From Ornithinibacillus caprae (GTDB lineage Bacteria > Bacillota > Bacilli > Bacillales > Amphibacillaceae): a DNA stretch of 64,000 nt. A program made the position numbers and the translations under genes. Below are positions 16,018-25,382 of the stretch, in pieces. Location of the stretch: positions 1 to 64,000 of the forward strand of contig NZ_WOCA01000011.1 in the NCBI RefSeq assembly GCF_009728145.1. Reading direction: 5' to 3'. Within the stretch, counting starts at the first letter, position 1, and the number at the start of each line of letters is the position of its first letter. The notes under the pieces are model-generated. The model made no database searches. It was not told where the DNA came from and was given only the letters and a program-made list of their open reading frames with translations.

Positions 16018-16953
16018 TTAATAGGTGAAAATTTTACCAATCTCCTGTATTTCTTTTTCTGTCAGCTGAATATCTAACGCTTTTAGATTGTTGAAAACTT
16101 GTTCGGGTTTTTTCGCTCCTGGTATAACAGTATCTATTGCCGCTTGTGTTAAGTACCACGCTAATACAACATGGGCAACTTCTGCTTGTTTAGCATATGC
16201 AATTTCTCGTAGTTTCTCCACTTTAGCAAGGTTTCGTTCAAATGCTTCTCCTTTTAGATGAGGCATGTTGGCGCGGAAATCGTTAAATGTTGTGTGTTTT
16301 GTGTACGTTCCAGCGAGCAAGCCAGAAGCAAATGGGAAATACGGAACAAATGAAATATTGTGAGCTAGTGTATATGGGAAATAGTCTTTTTCCGCATCAC
16401 GATGTAGTAAGTTATAATGCCCTTGAATAACATCGACATACCCATCCCGGTTGGCTTCTTTTAATTGATCAAGTGAGAAATTAGAAACACCGATCGCTCT
16501 AATTTTACCAGCATCTTTTAATTCCTTTAGGGTACCAATTGCCTCATATTTTGGAGTCTTTTCGTCTGGATAATGGATATAAAATAAATCAATATAATCA
16601 GTTTGTAGACGGCTAAGACTTTCTTCAACCGTTTGCTGTAAAAACTTTGGAGAATTATCAATGATTTTTTCATCATTAATAAATTTCTGTGCTCCTTTAG
16701 TAGCGATTACAACATCATGGCGTTTTCCAATTTCTTTTATTGCTTTACCAACTAACTCTTCTGATCTTCCAATCCCATAGCTGAATGCAGTATCGATATA
16801 GTCCAGCCCGGCATTAATGGATGCTTTAACTAGTTCTTTACCGGCAAGATCATCTGTATTAGGGTAAAGATTATGTCCTCCGACAGCGTTGGCGCCGAGA
16901 CCAATTGGGTTAACATAAAGATCTGTATTACCAATTTGTACTTTTTGGGTCAT
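16018..16953 (-). CDS. Aldo/keto reductase (YqkF/IolS-like)
   Basis: 311 residues from ATG 16953 (AAGGAGG eight bases upstream); the longer upstream frame lacks support. A TIM-barrel NADPH-dependent oxidoreductase: NPIGLGANAVGG near the N-terminus, the catalytic Asp/Tyr in DYIDTAFSYGIGRSEE, the Lys in VVIATKGAQK, His in LFYIHYPDEK and the cofactor-binding VIPGAKKPEQV near the C-terminus. Such enzymes reduce aldehydes and ketones; the substrate is open. Position between mhqR and fetB is compatible with a general detoxification role. It is monocistronic with its own terminator. Confidence 0.87.
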   Translation of the reverse strand: MTQKVQIGNTDLYVNPIGLGANAVGGHNLYPNTDDLAGKELVKASINAGLDYIDTAFSYGIGRSEELVGKAIKEIGKRHDVVIATKGAQKFINDEKIIDNSPKFLQQTVEESLSRLQTDYIDLFYIHYPDEKTPKYEAIGTLKELKDAGKIRAIGVSNFSLDQLKEANRDGYVDVIQGHYNLLHRDAEKDYFPYTLAHNISFVPYFPFASGLLAGTYTKHTTFNDFRANMPHLKGEAFERNLAKVEKLREIAYAKQAEVAHVVLAWYLTQAAIDTVIPGAKKPEQVFNNLKALDIQLTEKEIQEIGKIFTY

Positions 16954-17095
16954 GTTAATCCTCCTTAAAACTAATCTGTTATATAAAATATTAATTGATC
17001 GGAGGGAGCAAAACAAATAACTGGTTTGACGTAATGAGGATGCGACGGTAAAAATCGTTGATAAGAAACAATTCAACAAACCAACTTATGTTAAA

Positions 17096-17122
17096 AAGCA
17101 CACATTAACTTCATGTGTTCTT
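17096..17122 (-). terminator. fetB-like terminator hairpin
   Basis: AAGCACACAT (17096-17105) pairs with ATGTGTTCTT (17113-17122) with one mismatch; on the minus strand it is followed by TTTTTAAC. It overlaps the stop codon of the permease gene by two bases. Confidence 0.6.
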
Positions 17123-17885
17123 AGCTTTCTCCATCTTTTAACTTCAAAAACTGCATCCGTTCATTGAATAATGTTGGGTACGACAAAAATCCAAGCATAA
17201 TACTAGTGACTACAGCTGTAGTCAAAAGTAAAAATAAAATGAGCAATTGAAATTGTACAGCCTGAACTGGGTCAGCTCCAGCAATGATTTGTCCACTCAT
17301 CATTCCAGGAAGCTGTACTAATCCAATGGTTTTTTGACTTTCAATTGTTGGGATGGTACTCGCCTTGATGGACGCAATCAACTGATTATGAATTGCTTGC
17401 TTTGGTGTCCCACCTAGCGAAAGAATTAGCTCTGTCTCATCTTGATGAGTTTCTATTTCTGATGTAAATCGATTTAAAAACAATATTCCAAGAACCATGG
17501 AATTACCAATTACCATTCCACTAATGGGAATAATGTATTGAGCAGTTGGTGGAGTAATATTTAGTCCTAGCAATATTCCTTGAGTTAATACTTCAATAAA
17601 GATGAATGTTACGATTAATTTCCATGTAATCCCTTTTATGGAAGCCCCTTTTCTACGGGCATTTTGTGTAGCAGCTCCAATCATTAGCAGAATCATCAAG
17701 GTGATAAAAATAAAATGCTCCGCATCAAATACATATTGCAATACATATCCGACTGCAAGCAATTGGATAATCGATCTTACCGTAGCGATAATTGTATCTT
17801 TCTCCAACCCCAAGTTGAGGGTTTTAGATAAAACGAGGGGGATTAAAACAAATACGAGAGTAATGGATAAAGTTAGATAGCTCAT
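17121..17885 (-). CDS. ABC transporter permease, FetB/UPF0014 family
   Basis: 254 residues, seven predicted membrane helices, a length typical of FetB/YbbM/YjkA. The conserved ISGMVIGNSMVLG segment (about 120-133), SLGGTPKQAI and the IPTIESQKTIGLVQLPGMMSGQI motif (about 185-205) are family hallmarks. E. coli FetAB is a putative iron exporter that raises resistance to oxidative stress; plant ALS3/STAR relatives also belong here. The start overlaps the ATPase stop by 4 bases (ATGA), so the two subunits are translationally coupled. The metal substrate is inferred from family knowledge only. Confidence 0.85.
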   Translation of the reverse strand: MSYLTLSITLVFVLIPLVLSKTLNLGLEKDTIIATVRSIIQLLAVGYVLQYVFDAEHFIFITLMILLMIGAATQNARRKGASIKGITWKLIVTFIFIEVLTQGILLGLNITPPTAQYIIPISGMVIGNSMVLGILFLNRFTSEIETHQDETELILSLGGTPKQAIHNQLIASIKASTIPTIESQKTIGLVQLPGMMSGQIIAGADPVQAVQFQLLILFLLLTTAVVTSIMLGFLSYPTLFNERMQFLKLKDGES

Positions 17886-18613
17886 TCCAATTCCCCCTTT
17901 ACAAATTGTTGTACCCGTTCATTTTTAGGTGAATGTAATATGGAACTTTCCCCAGTTTCTATCACTTCTCCATTCATCATTACCCATGTATAGTGGCCAA
18001 TATCTAACGCTTGTTTTAAATTATGTGTTATCCAAATCATTGTTGTCCCGTATTTTTCATTAATTTTTTCAATTAATTCCTCAATATCATGCTGTGAAAC
18101 TCGGTCAAGTGAAGAGGTAATTTCATCTAGTAGTAAAATCTTCGGTCGATTGACTAGTGTTCGGGCAATGGATAGTTTTTGTCGCTGACCACCCGATAAA
18201 TCTTTTGCATTGCGATGTAAAAAATCTCCTTGTAATCCAACATCGTGTAGTAGCTCTTCGGCGAAATCATGATCAATGCTTTTGCTTTGTAATGCTAGTG
18301 GGAGCTCCAGGTTTTCTAAAACACTACCTTTAATCATGGTAGCACTTTGGAGGGCGATTCCTACATTTCTGCGTAGTTCCACAGGGTCGTAATCATTTAT
18401 TGATTTATTTTTTATCAAGATGTCACCAGATTGTGGTGATCTCAATCCATTACAAAGCTTGAACAATGTTGATTTTCCCGCACCAGAAGGACCAACAAGA
18501 GTAGTGATTTTACCTTCTGGAAATGTACCTGTAATGTTTTTTAAAATATGTAGTTCATCAGCGGAATAATTCACATTCCTAAATTCAACTGCAGGTTTGG
18601 TGGTCGTATCCAT
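17882..18613 (-). CDS. ABC transporter ATP-binding protein, FetA-like
   Basis: 243 residues from ATG 18613 (AAGGATGTGA upstream); GTG 18622 would be too close to that site. Walker A is GPSGAGKST, the signature DLSGGQRQKLSIARTL, Walker B KILLLDEITSSLD, and the switch His is in WITHNLKQ. The Walker B follow-on reads DEITSSLD instead of the common DEPTSALD, keeping the catalytic Glu. It is the energising subunit for the overlapping FetB-type permease. The two divergent operons on either side share the intergenic region 18614-18792. Confidence 0.87.
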   Translation of the reverse strand: MDTTTKPAVEFRNVNYSADELHILKNITGTFPEGKITTLVGPSGAGKSTLFKLCNGLRSPQSGDILIKNKSINDYDPVELRRNVGIALQSATMIKGSVLENLELPLALQSKSIDHDFAEELLHDVGLQGDFLHRNAKDLSGGQRQKLSIARTLVNRPKILLLDEITSSLDRVSQHDIEELIEKINEKYGTTMIWITHNLKQALDIGHYTWVMMNGEVIETGESSILHSPKNERVQQFVKGELE

Positions 18614-18792
18614 GAATGTCACATCCTTAACTCTCTATCATTACTGTTCCATTTAAATGATTTTAAATTCTTCATCATTTTAACATAGCTATTTTAATTA
18701 TTATTATCCCTCTTATTGCAAAAATAGTTTTAATTTTTAAACTAATGATTTACAATATTATACATATAGTCCATTTTAATGGGGGTGATAAC

Positions 18793-20049
18793 ATGTTAAG
18801 GCTAATACAATTTGAAATTATAAAGATATGTAAATCTACTTTTTTTCGAATCATGATGATTGGATTTTTACTTTTTATATTAACGTATTTCACTTATGTT
18901 TACATTAATACAGTTCGAGCAGATGATCTGATTATAAATCTAGAGAGTATGATGTTTACGCAGGAACAGCATCTTCAGGAGTTATATGACGTACTTGAAT
19001 CTAATGAGGGTGAAAGTGACCGTGAGACGGAACAATCTATTGAAACATGGGAAAGGTTTCAAGAAAGAGATAGCAAATTGTTGCAAGCATACGAAGAAGA
19101 AGATTGGACGACAATTATGGAACTAGAAATTGAACAATACGAGCCGGGAGTAGAAATGCTAAGAAATGACCCGTATCAAAATGTCTACACTTGGCCGACT
19201 TTTTTTAGTAAAGAAACTCTTTTAGCACAATATAAGTGGATCAGGGATAGGGAAATAACTCCAGTACTACGTATCGAAGAGTTTGCTTGGAAGACGGCTT
19301 ATGATGAAGTGTTTGATGACCCTATCGGAGAGGAAATAGTAAAAGAAAATAGCATTAAGTACTCTTCTGCAGGAGTTCATTTTCTTAAATCCGTGTTCCA
19401 GATGCTTTTTAGCTTAATCGGGGCTATATTATTTCTTTTCTTGTTTGCAGATGTTGTTACAAAAGAAGGGCTAGGGAGAAATGGGCCGATTCACCTCTTA
19501 AAAACACAGCCTATACATCGACAGAAGATTTTAGTTAGCAAATTTATGACGGTTATTATTGTATCTTTCATGACATTATTAATTACTGCAATTCTTTCTA
19601 TCATGCTTGGTGTTATTTTTGACCGTTTAGGGGATTGGGATTACCCAGTACTAATTTATGGAGAAGAACGTACCTTTACCTATATGAATTTAGGTACATA
19701 CTTACTTCAATCATTTGGGTTGTTCTTCATGATTCTATTATTCTGTTATTCTATATTATTTCTGTTTTCGGTTATTACCAAGAAGACGTTGATTGCGCTT
19801 GGGTTAACACTTGCTACGATAATTATTGGAATCACTTGGAGTAAGGAGTCTGTACTGTCTAGTTTTGCACCGTACATCCCATTTCATTATTTTTCTGTGG
19901 GAGAGGTAATTACGAATGAATTGGCGGTCACCTTGGAGGATTTTACGTTTTCATTTGCTAATGGGATGATTTCATTTGGGGTAGTTAGCTTAGGTGTTTT
20001 ATTTATGACGTTTGTTATTTTCGTTGTGCAGTCTAAATATAGCAACTGA
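18793..20049 (+). CDS. ABC-2 type permease, first subunit
   Basis: 418 residues from ATG 18793 (GGGGGTGATAAC upstream). One helix near the N-terminus (about 17-37) is followed by a large, acidic extracytoplasmic region (about 40-190) and then five helices (from about 195 to the end), the ABC-2 exporter layout. The same architecture is repeated in the third gene of the operon, with the ATPase between them, so the pair probably forms a heterodimeric permease. Relatives include uncharacterised YxlG/BcrB-like exporters. The exported substrate is unknown; antimicrobial peptide export or resistance is one possibility. Confidence 0.75.
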   Translation: MLRLIQFEIIKICKSTFFRIMMIGFLLFILTYFTYVYINTVRADDLIINLESMMFTQEQHLQELYDVLESNEGESDRETEQSIETWERFQERDSKLLQAYEEEDWTTIMELEIEQYEPGVEMLRNDPYQNVYTWPTFFSKETLLAQYKWIRDREITPVLRIEEFAWKTAYDEVFDDPIGEEIVKENSIKYSSAGVHFLKSVFQMLFSLIGAILFLFLFADVVTKEGLGRNGPIHLLKTQPIHRQKILVSKFMTVIIVSFMTLLITAILSIMLGVIFDRLGDWDYPVLIYGEERTFTYMNLGTYLLQSFGLFFMILLFCYSILFLFSVITKKTLIALGLTLATIIIGITWSKESVLSSFAPYIPFHYFSVGEVITNELAVTLEDFTFSFANGMISFGVVSLGVLFMTFVIFVVQSKYSN

Positions 20050-20083
20050 TATATGAAGTAATAACTTAGAGGAGGAGTGGGAC

Positions 20084-20968
20084 ATGATTGTTGAGGTAAA
20101 AGGTCTAAAAAAGAGATATAAAAAACAAGAAGTTCTAAAAGGTATTGATATTCAAGTAGAAACCCCACAAATCATTGCATTGGTGGGACCTAATGGATCT
20201 GGGAAGACAACGTTACTTAACTGTATGACAAACTTACTTTTCTTTCAGGAAGGGGAGGTAAGTTTGTTGGGGAAAAAACATACGGATACATCACTTTTTT
20301 ACGATCTGTCTTATTTGCAGGATAACCGGTTATTATATGGGAGTTTGACAGGGTATGATCATTTGAAGTTCATCTGTAACGTACAAAAAATACCGATTTC
20401 AAAGATTAAAGAAGTTACAAAGCGAGTTGGTATGGAGAGCTATGTAAAGAAAAGAGTACGGAACTATTCGCTTGGTATGAAGCAGCATTTATTACTAGCA
20501 ATGGTGATTATGAATGAGCCGAGGCTTCTATTAATGGATGAGCCGTTAAATGGATTGGATCCAACAAGTGCGATTAATATGCGGAAGATTTTACTAGAAT
20601 TATATGAAGAGGGGACAACGATTATTATTTCTTCTCATAATCTAGATGAAATCGATAGGCTGACCAACACGATTTATTTCATGAAGGATGGTGCGTTACT
20701 AAAAGAGTCACTTCAAGATTTTGCGACCAAACGATATTATATTCAAGTTAGTGACAGGGATAAGGCAATCGGAATTTTGAAGGAACAAAACATTCTTTTT
20801 ACAGAAAACGATGAAGGACAAATTGGGTTTGACGAAACAGAAGTGGACCTACAGACATTTATCAATCTAATGAATGAAAATGATATTATGATAAAAGCGG
20901 TTGAAGACCAAAAAATAGGTGCAGAAAAGCGCTATCGGGAGTTATTTGAAGAGGAGTTATCCTCATGA
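20084..20968 (+). CDS. ABC transporter ATP-binding protein
   Basis: 294 residues. Walker A GPNGSGKTTLLN (about 29-40), signature NYSLGMKQHLLLA, Walker B RLLLMDEPLNGLDP and switch His in SSHNLDEI are intact. The C-terminal about 80 residues form an accessory domain seen in BcrA/EcsA-like exporters. It lies between two ABC-2 permeases and overlaps the second by 4 bases. AGAGGAGGAGTG precedes ATG 20084. It powers the exporter encoded by its neighbours. Confidence 0.88.
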   Translation: MIVEVKGLKKRYKKQEVLKGIDIQVETPQIIALVGPNGSGKTTLLNCMTNLLFFQEGEVSLLGKKHTDTSLFYDLSYLQDNRLLYGSLTGYDHLKFICNVQKIPISKIKEVTKRVGMESYVKKRVRNYSLGMKQHLLLAMVIMNEPRLLLMDEPLNGLDPTSAINMRKILLELYEEGTTIIISSHNLDEIDRLTNTIYFMKDGALLKESLQDFATKRYYIQVSDRDKAIGILKEQNILFTENDEGQIGFDETEVDLQTFINLMNENDIMIKAVEDQKIGAEKRYRELFEEELSS

Positions 20969-22083
20969 AGCTACTACCGTTTGAGTTGAAAAAGATGCTT
21001 TTTAGTAAAAAGCTCTTTTATTTAATGCTTCTTCTTGTAGCAGGGGTTGTATTGTTGTTTTTACGAAATGTGATTTTCGAATCCTATGTGGAAAAAGAAG
21101 AACGTCAACGTATTGAAAGCCTAGTACAAGCGAGTCAATCGAATTTTAGAATGCATCAACAGACATTGGCTCAAGATCCTGAGAATGAAGAGGTTCAGAA
21201 GTTACAGCAAATCAATGCCCCGTTGCTTGATAGACTATATGAATTAAGGATGCTTGTAACGACAGAGGATTGGCAATATAAATTAACGGTGGAAAATGAT
21301 GCACTCGAATATATTAAAGAGTATAAAGAAGAAGGAGGAGATTTCCCATTAACCTACAAAGAAATTGACCATCAGTTTGCTTTACATGAGAAGCTGTTGG
21401 AAGAGGATGTTCGACCAGAGCATGATACATACAGCAAAACGTTGCCTAATTTTATGAAGATGGTTATTAATTTACTGGTCAACTTTGGGACAATTATCAT
21501 CATACTTCTTCTAGTAGGGGATATCATGTCATCAGAGTTTGAGAATCGTTCAATACAGCTATTATTTATGCAACCATTGCAACGAACGCATATTTTAACG
21601 AGTAAATTTTGGACTTCTATCGTTTCTTATCTTGTAACAGTAGGGCTTATTTTAGGGACAGTAATGATTGTTGGGTTGATATTTGGTGAAAAAGGTACAT
21701 TTGATTATCCAATGGTGATGGAAAAAAATAATGTCATTACATTTATGACGGTTTGGGAATATATGATCCTAGCATTAGTTGTTGCTTCTGTGACGGTTTT
21801 CTTGATTATTTCTCTCGCTTTATTGTATAGTCTTTTTTTCAAGCATACACTTTCGACTCTATTTGTATTACTTGCGACATTGCTAGCGGGTTATGCATTA
21901 ACCACATTTATATCCTGGGAGACCTTTGCTTGGTTCAATCCCTTTCAGTACTTACGACCACAAGACATGATAATGTATCAGAATGATCGTGTTTGGTATC
22001 AGGGGATACCAGTGATTTTATTGATGACTATAATTTGTTACGTGATTGCAAGACAGAAAATAAAATCTAGTAAAGTCGATTAA
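20965..22083 (+). CDS. ABC-2 type permease, second subunit
   Basis: 372 residues with an N-terminal helix (about 15-35), a charged extracytoplasmic loop (about 36-160) and five to six C-terminal helices. The motif MSSEFENRSIQLLFMQPLQR after the second helix corresponds to VTKEGLGRNGPIHLLKTQPI in the first permease, showing that the two are paralogues. ATG 20965 overlaps the ATPase stop (ATGA). The operon ends at the terminator at 22086. Function as for the first subunit; the substrate is unknown. Confidence 0.78.
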   Translation: MKLLPFELKKMLFSKKLFYLMLLLVAGVVLLFLRNVIFESYVEKEERQRIESLVQASQSNFRMHQQTLAQDPENEEVQKLQQINAPLLDRLYELRMLVTTEDWQYKLTVENDALEYIKEYKEEGGDFPLTYKEIDHQFALHEKLLEEDVRPEHDTYSKTLPNFMKMVINLLVNFGTIIIILLLVGDIMSSEFENRSIQLLFMQPLQRTHILTSKFWTSIVSYLVTVGLILGTVMIVGLIFGEKGTFDYPMVMEKNNVITFMTVWEYMILALVVASVTVFLIISLALLYSLFFKHTLSTLFVLLATLLAGYALTTFISWETFAWFNPFQYLRPQDMIMYQNDRVWYQGIPVILLMTIICYVIARQKIKSSKVD

Positions 22084-22085
22084 AT

Positions 22086-22124
22086 AATAACGTCACTCCC
22101 ACTATTATTGGTAGTGACGTTATT
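22086..22124. terminator. Bidirectional terminator
   Basis: AATAACGTCACT (22086-22097) and AGTGACGTTATT (22113-22124) form a 12-bp perfect stem between convergent genes. Confidence 0.85.
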
Positions 22125-22133
22125 TGCTTAATA

Positions 22134-22655
22134 TTATTGCACTAAAATCTCAAATGCATAAGCAGCTTCTCCTTGTAAAGAATTATCCCACCGGAGAATG
22201 GCTGTATAATAATATCTTCCTTTTTCAGATGGAGCTGTCATTGTCATGTCGGTTAAACTTACTTCCGTTTTTTCTTGTGTTTTGTGTTCAATTAATTCTA
22301 TTTGAGTTGGATTAAAAATATCATTGTTTTGAGGTATGTCGGATGTTGATACGCTTAGAGATATTTCTTCCTCTGGTACTACCTTCATAGGACTCAACTG
22401 ACGATCAAGTAGTACTTCATCTGGTGGATTCGGTTCAATGGAACAGTTTTTTTCATCGTTTTCCCAGCAGTATTTGTCAAGAATTCCCGCGGCTGAATCT
22501 ACTCCTGTATGGGGCTGGAAATGAGGAGGGGTAAGGTTTTTATTTTGAGTTTCGGGTGGTTTAGAAGGTGATTCCTCTTTAGCAGAATCCTCACTAAAAC
22601 AACCAACTAATAATATTGCAAGTAGAAACATAAGTATTCCTATACGTTTCATCAT
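22134..22655 (-). CDS. Hypothetical lipoprotein
   Basis: 173 residues. A lipoprotein signal peptide with lipobox LLVGC (Cys at about 19) follows the basic start MMKRIG. The mature N-terminus is a Glu/Pro/Ser-rich linker (about 20-50), and the C-terminal part is predicted beta-rich with AYAFEILV at the end. It should be anchored to the outer face of the membrane. Two ATGs (22655 and 22652) follow GGAG, so the exact start is open by one codon. No known family is recognised, and the gene stands alone between terminators. Confidence 0.75.
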   Translation of the reverse strand: MMKRIGILMFLLAILLVGCFSEDSAKEESPSKPPETQNKNLTPPHFQPHTGVDSAAGILDKYCWENDEKNCSIEPNPPDEVLLDRQLSPMKVVPEEEISLSVSTSDIPQNNDIFNPTQIELIEHKTQEKTEVSLTDMTMTAPSEKGRYYYTAILRWDNSLQGEAAYAFEILVQ

Positions 22656-22842
22656 TACATCTCCTGACTGTTTTTACTATTTTTACTATTTTAACAATAA
22701 TCGTAACATCTTTCAATTATCCACTTGCAAATTAGTAAGAGCTCTCCGACTGAAGACAGGATCATTCCTTCTTAAGCGCATTAATGTGTTGATATATTTA
22801 CATTAAAATAATCGTAAGAAAATTCGAATAGAGGTGTGAGGA

Positions 22843-24120
22843 TTGTATATATCCATTTTTCAAGAAGTAGTTGATATCATGCATCATGATTATGCAGGTT
22901 GGATAGATAAAAAGGGATGGGATCGTCCTGAAAAATATGAAGAAAATATAAGGTATTTGGAGAAAAAAGGTGAATTAACTGCAGAGACATTTGTCGAAAT
23001 CGTACAGGATTACTTGTTAGATTTTAAAGATCATCACATGAATTTTACCTTAGTCAAATCTGATCAACAAAAAGAATATGATAATGGCTTTCGTGTGAGA
23101 CGTTATGAAGACCATTTATATATAATTTCTGTTGGGAGGGAAGAACGATTAAAACCAGGGAATGTGATTACTCACCTAGATAACACTACTGTACCCGAAT
23201 TGGTTAAAAAACATCAACGAGAGTTAATGGAAACGAAAGCGGAGAGAGAAGATTGGAGAGCAATCATTAAGAAATATAGTGTGGCTACAGTAATTAATAA
23301 CGAGGGAGAGACTCGCTCCATAGATCTAAAAAAATATGAAAAAGCGGAGTATGTACCTAAACATACGGTAACTAGGGTAGATTCAGATACATTGTGTATG
23401 ACATTAACTGACTTTTTTGATCCGGATACGATACAAAAACTAGAGAAAGAATATCGCGATGAGTTAAGTGAAATAAAAAATGTAATCATCGATGTTAGAG
23501 TGAATTATGGTGGAAGCACGCTAGCCTATTCTTGCCTTGAGAAATATCTTTTTCCAAGCAAATCGATGACAATAAATTTTAACGACTATGCAATGAAATT
23601 TAATTGTACGAAAAGGAATACGGATATTCTAGTAGAATCGATCAACCAAGAAATTCATCTTATAGCTGATGAGGAGACACGGAAAGGTCTAGAACGGTTT
23701 GAACAAGCTTGGATAGATAACAGAGGAAAAGGATTTACTTCATTTGATTCACATGATGAGAAAGTTGAGATAACCGGTAGTGACAAACCGAAAAATATTA
23801 TCGTGTTATGTGACAACTATTGTGGTAGTGCAGGAGATATTTTTGTCTACCTATGTAAAAAATCTCCGAAAGTAACAGTTATCGGAAGGCCAACATGGGG
23901 ATTAAATGATTATTCAAATTTGATCGTGAAAAAATGGGATAATCAATTTGAATTCGCTTATCCAACTTCTCGATTAGATCAGCTAGATCATCGTGAAGTT
24001 TTAACAGATCCAGGTATAAAACCAGATATATACATCCCATGGACGCCTAAGCATTTTGAAAAGGATGTGGATATGGAAGAGGCAATGCGAATGTTACGGA
24101 GTAGGGAGAAAGTTACATAG
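22843..24120 (+). CDS. S41-family (C-terminal processing type) peptidase, cytoplasmic
   Basis: 425 residues from TTG 22843 with GAGGTG upstream. The C-terminal half has the S41 core: IIDVRVNYGGST (about 215-225), LCDNYCGSAGDIF with the likely nucleophile Ser at about 329, and the GRPTWGLNDYSN segment where CtpA-type enzymes bind. A PDZ-like stretch (RLKPGNVITHLDN) lies near residue 105. No signal peptide is visible, unlike CtpA/CtpB, so it may act in the cytoplasm. The catalytic Lys was not confidently identified. Monocistronic. Confidence 0.75.
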   Translation: MYISIFQEVVDIMHHDYAGWIDKKGWDRPEKYEENIRYLEKKGELTAETFVEIVQDYLLDFKDHHMNFTLVKSDQQKEYDNGFRVRRYEDHLYIISVGREERLKPGNVITHLDNTTVPELVKKHQRELMETKAEREDWRAIIKKYSVATVINNEGETRSIDLKKYEKAEYVPKHTVTRVDSDTLCMTLTDFFDPDTIQKLEKEYRDELSEIKNVIIDVRVNYGGSTLAYSCLEKYLFPSKSMTINFNDYAMKFNCTKRNTDILVESINQEIHLIADEETRKGLERFEQAWIDNRGKGFTSFDSHDEKVEITGSDKPKNIIVLCDNYCGSAGDIFVYLCKKSPKVTVIGRPTWGLNDYSNLIVKKWDNQFEFAYPTSRLDQLDHREVLTDPGIKPDIYIPWTPKHFEKDVDMEEAMRMLRSREKVT

Positions 24121-24130
24121 AATAATAGGA

Positions 24131-24163
24131 GGCACCTAAATCTCGTAATCGGGAGTTAGGTGC
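24131..24163 (+). terminator. Terminator after the S41 peptidase gene
   Basis: GCACCTAA (24132-24139) pairs with TTAGGTGC (24156-24163), with an inner CTC/GAG pair. It directly abuts a family A repeat. Confidence 0.6.
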
Positions 24164-24166
24164 TTG

Positions 24167-24264
24167 TTATCCCACATATAACGGGCAGTAAAACCCTCAA
24201 TTCGAAACCAAGGAGGTTAAGTGGGGGTGGAGATAACCCCCGCTGATTGAAGATTCACTTTATC
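24167..24264 (-). repeat. Family A repeat, degenerate copy
   Basis: Starts TTATCCCACATATAACGGGCAGTA and ends with CACTTTATC, with the internal GGTTAAGTGGGGG and AACCCCCGCTGATTGAAGATT segments. It is shorter than the full copies and ends one base before the stop codon (24265-24267) of the minus-strand ATP-grasp gene. Confidence 0.75.
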
Positions 24265-25197
24265 TTAATCTAGTTGACTACCAAGAAATTTTGCTAACTC
24301 CAACATACCATATTTTCCTGCCTTAGCTTCTGCGTCTGAATTATAGTTTGTATTTGTGTTGACATCATAGGTATAAATATCCCCATTTTGATTACGAATA
24401 AACTCAATTCCAGCAACATCAATATGATTTTCTTTAAGAAATTTTTCGTACTTGTAGATAATTGGATCATCGAAGTCTTCCATAATTTCAAACTTTGGCT
24501 TTTCTTCTACTTCCTCACCGACTGGGCAGAATAAATCGTCAATGGTACATGCATCAGCTGGGCATAGTTCAAATCCTTCTGAAGTATCCACACGAACAGC
24601 GTAGATGAATTTTCCACCAACAAATTCACAACGAATAATATATGGCTCAGGTGCCTGAATATATTCTTGGATTAATGTGATTCCGTCGATAGAAGGCTCA
24701 AAGGTTGGCCCTTCTACATATGCTTGTAATGCCTCAATGGAATGAAATAATTGAACACCTAGACCTTTACCTGCACGATTGTGTTTGGTGATAAAGGAAG
24801 GTAGATTCAGCTCTTTAGCAGCTTTAATTATTTCCTCTTTTCCAACAGCTGCAATCGTTTTTGGTGTACGTATATTTGCATTGTTTAGTGCCATATATTG
24901 ATTAACTTTACTAACTTCAAGTCGTAATGCGCGACTACCATTATTGACCTTCCTACCATTTTGCTCTAACCATGCGAGTACTGCTTCCGTTAATTCGGGT
25001 GCATAACGATGGTCTCTTGTATGAGAAGATGCACTAATGCGGTTATAAAAAACACCTTCAGGTGGAGTAGTTGTTAAATTAACAGTACCTTGATCTAAAA
25101 ACCACTCTTCGTATGGTAGACGTAGTTCGTCTAAGCGTTTGGTTAAATGGTCGGTCCATTCACTATTCTCATGAATGATATAAATTTTTTTAGTCAT
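24265..25197 (-). CDS. ATP-grasp protein, RimK-like
   Basis: 310 residues from ATG 25197 (GTGAGGG eight bases upstream; GTG 25212 lies in that site). The fold follows RimK/glutathione-synthetase enzymes: a variable N-terminal domain, LNLPSFITKHNRAGKGLGVQ for ATP binding (about 135-155), IQEYIQAPEPYIIRCEF, and DVAGIEFIRNQNGD followed by TYDVNTNTNYN carrying the metal ligands (about 270-295). Such enzymes join a carboxylate to an amine using ATP. The substrate is not recognisable. A repeat element touches the 3' end. Start and length look normal. Confidence 0.8.
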   Translation of the reverse strand: MTKKIYIIHENSEWTDHLTKRLDELRLPYEEWFLDQGTVNLTTTPPEGVFYNRISASSHTRDHRYAPELTEAVLAWLEQNGRKVNNGSRALRLEVSKVNQYMALNNANIRTPKTIAAVGKEEIIKAAKELNLPSFITKHNRAGKGLGVQLFHSIEALQAYVEGPTFEPSIDGITLIQEYIQAPEPYIIRCEFVGGKFIYAVRVDTSEGFELCPADACTIDDLFCPVGEEVEEKPKFEIMEDFDDPIIYKYEKFLKENHIDVAGIEFIRNQNGDIYTYDVNTNTNYNSDAEAKAGKYGMLELAKFLGSQLD

Positions 25198-25280
25198 AGT
25201 TAGATCCCTCACATTTCAATATATATTAATCATACCAAATAACTCGGATTTATGATATGTATATGCAACTTAAAAATAAA

Positions 25281-25303
25281 AAACTCCCAGTTTATGGGAG
25301 TTT
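25281..25303 (-). terminator. uspA terminator
   Basis: AAACTCCCA (25281-25289) and TGGGAGTTT (25295-25303); on the minus strand a TTTTATTTTT run follows. Confidence 0.7.
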
Positions 25304-25315
25304 GGATTCGAACGT

Positions 25316-25382
25316 TTTATCTGCATGTAACGGGTAGTAAGCCCCACACGTGAGGTGCCTGCTAATTGAAGATTCGCTTTAT
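25316..25382 (-). repeat. Family A repeat, short internally deleted copy
   Basis: TTTATCTGCATGTAACGGGTAG joins directly, after about 25 bases, to the right end CTAATTGAAGATTCGCTTTAT. Only the two ends remain. The right end overlaps the TAA stop of the universal stress protein gene. Confidence 0.7.
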
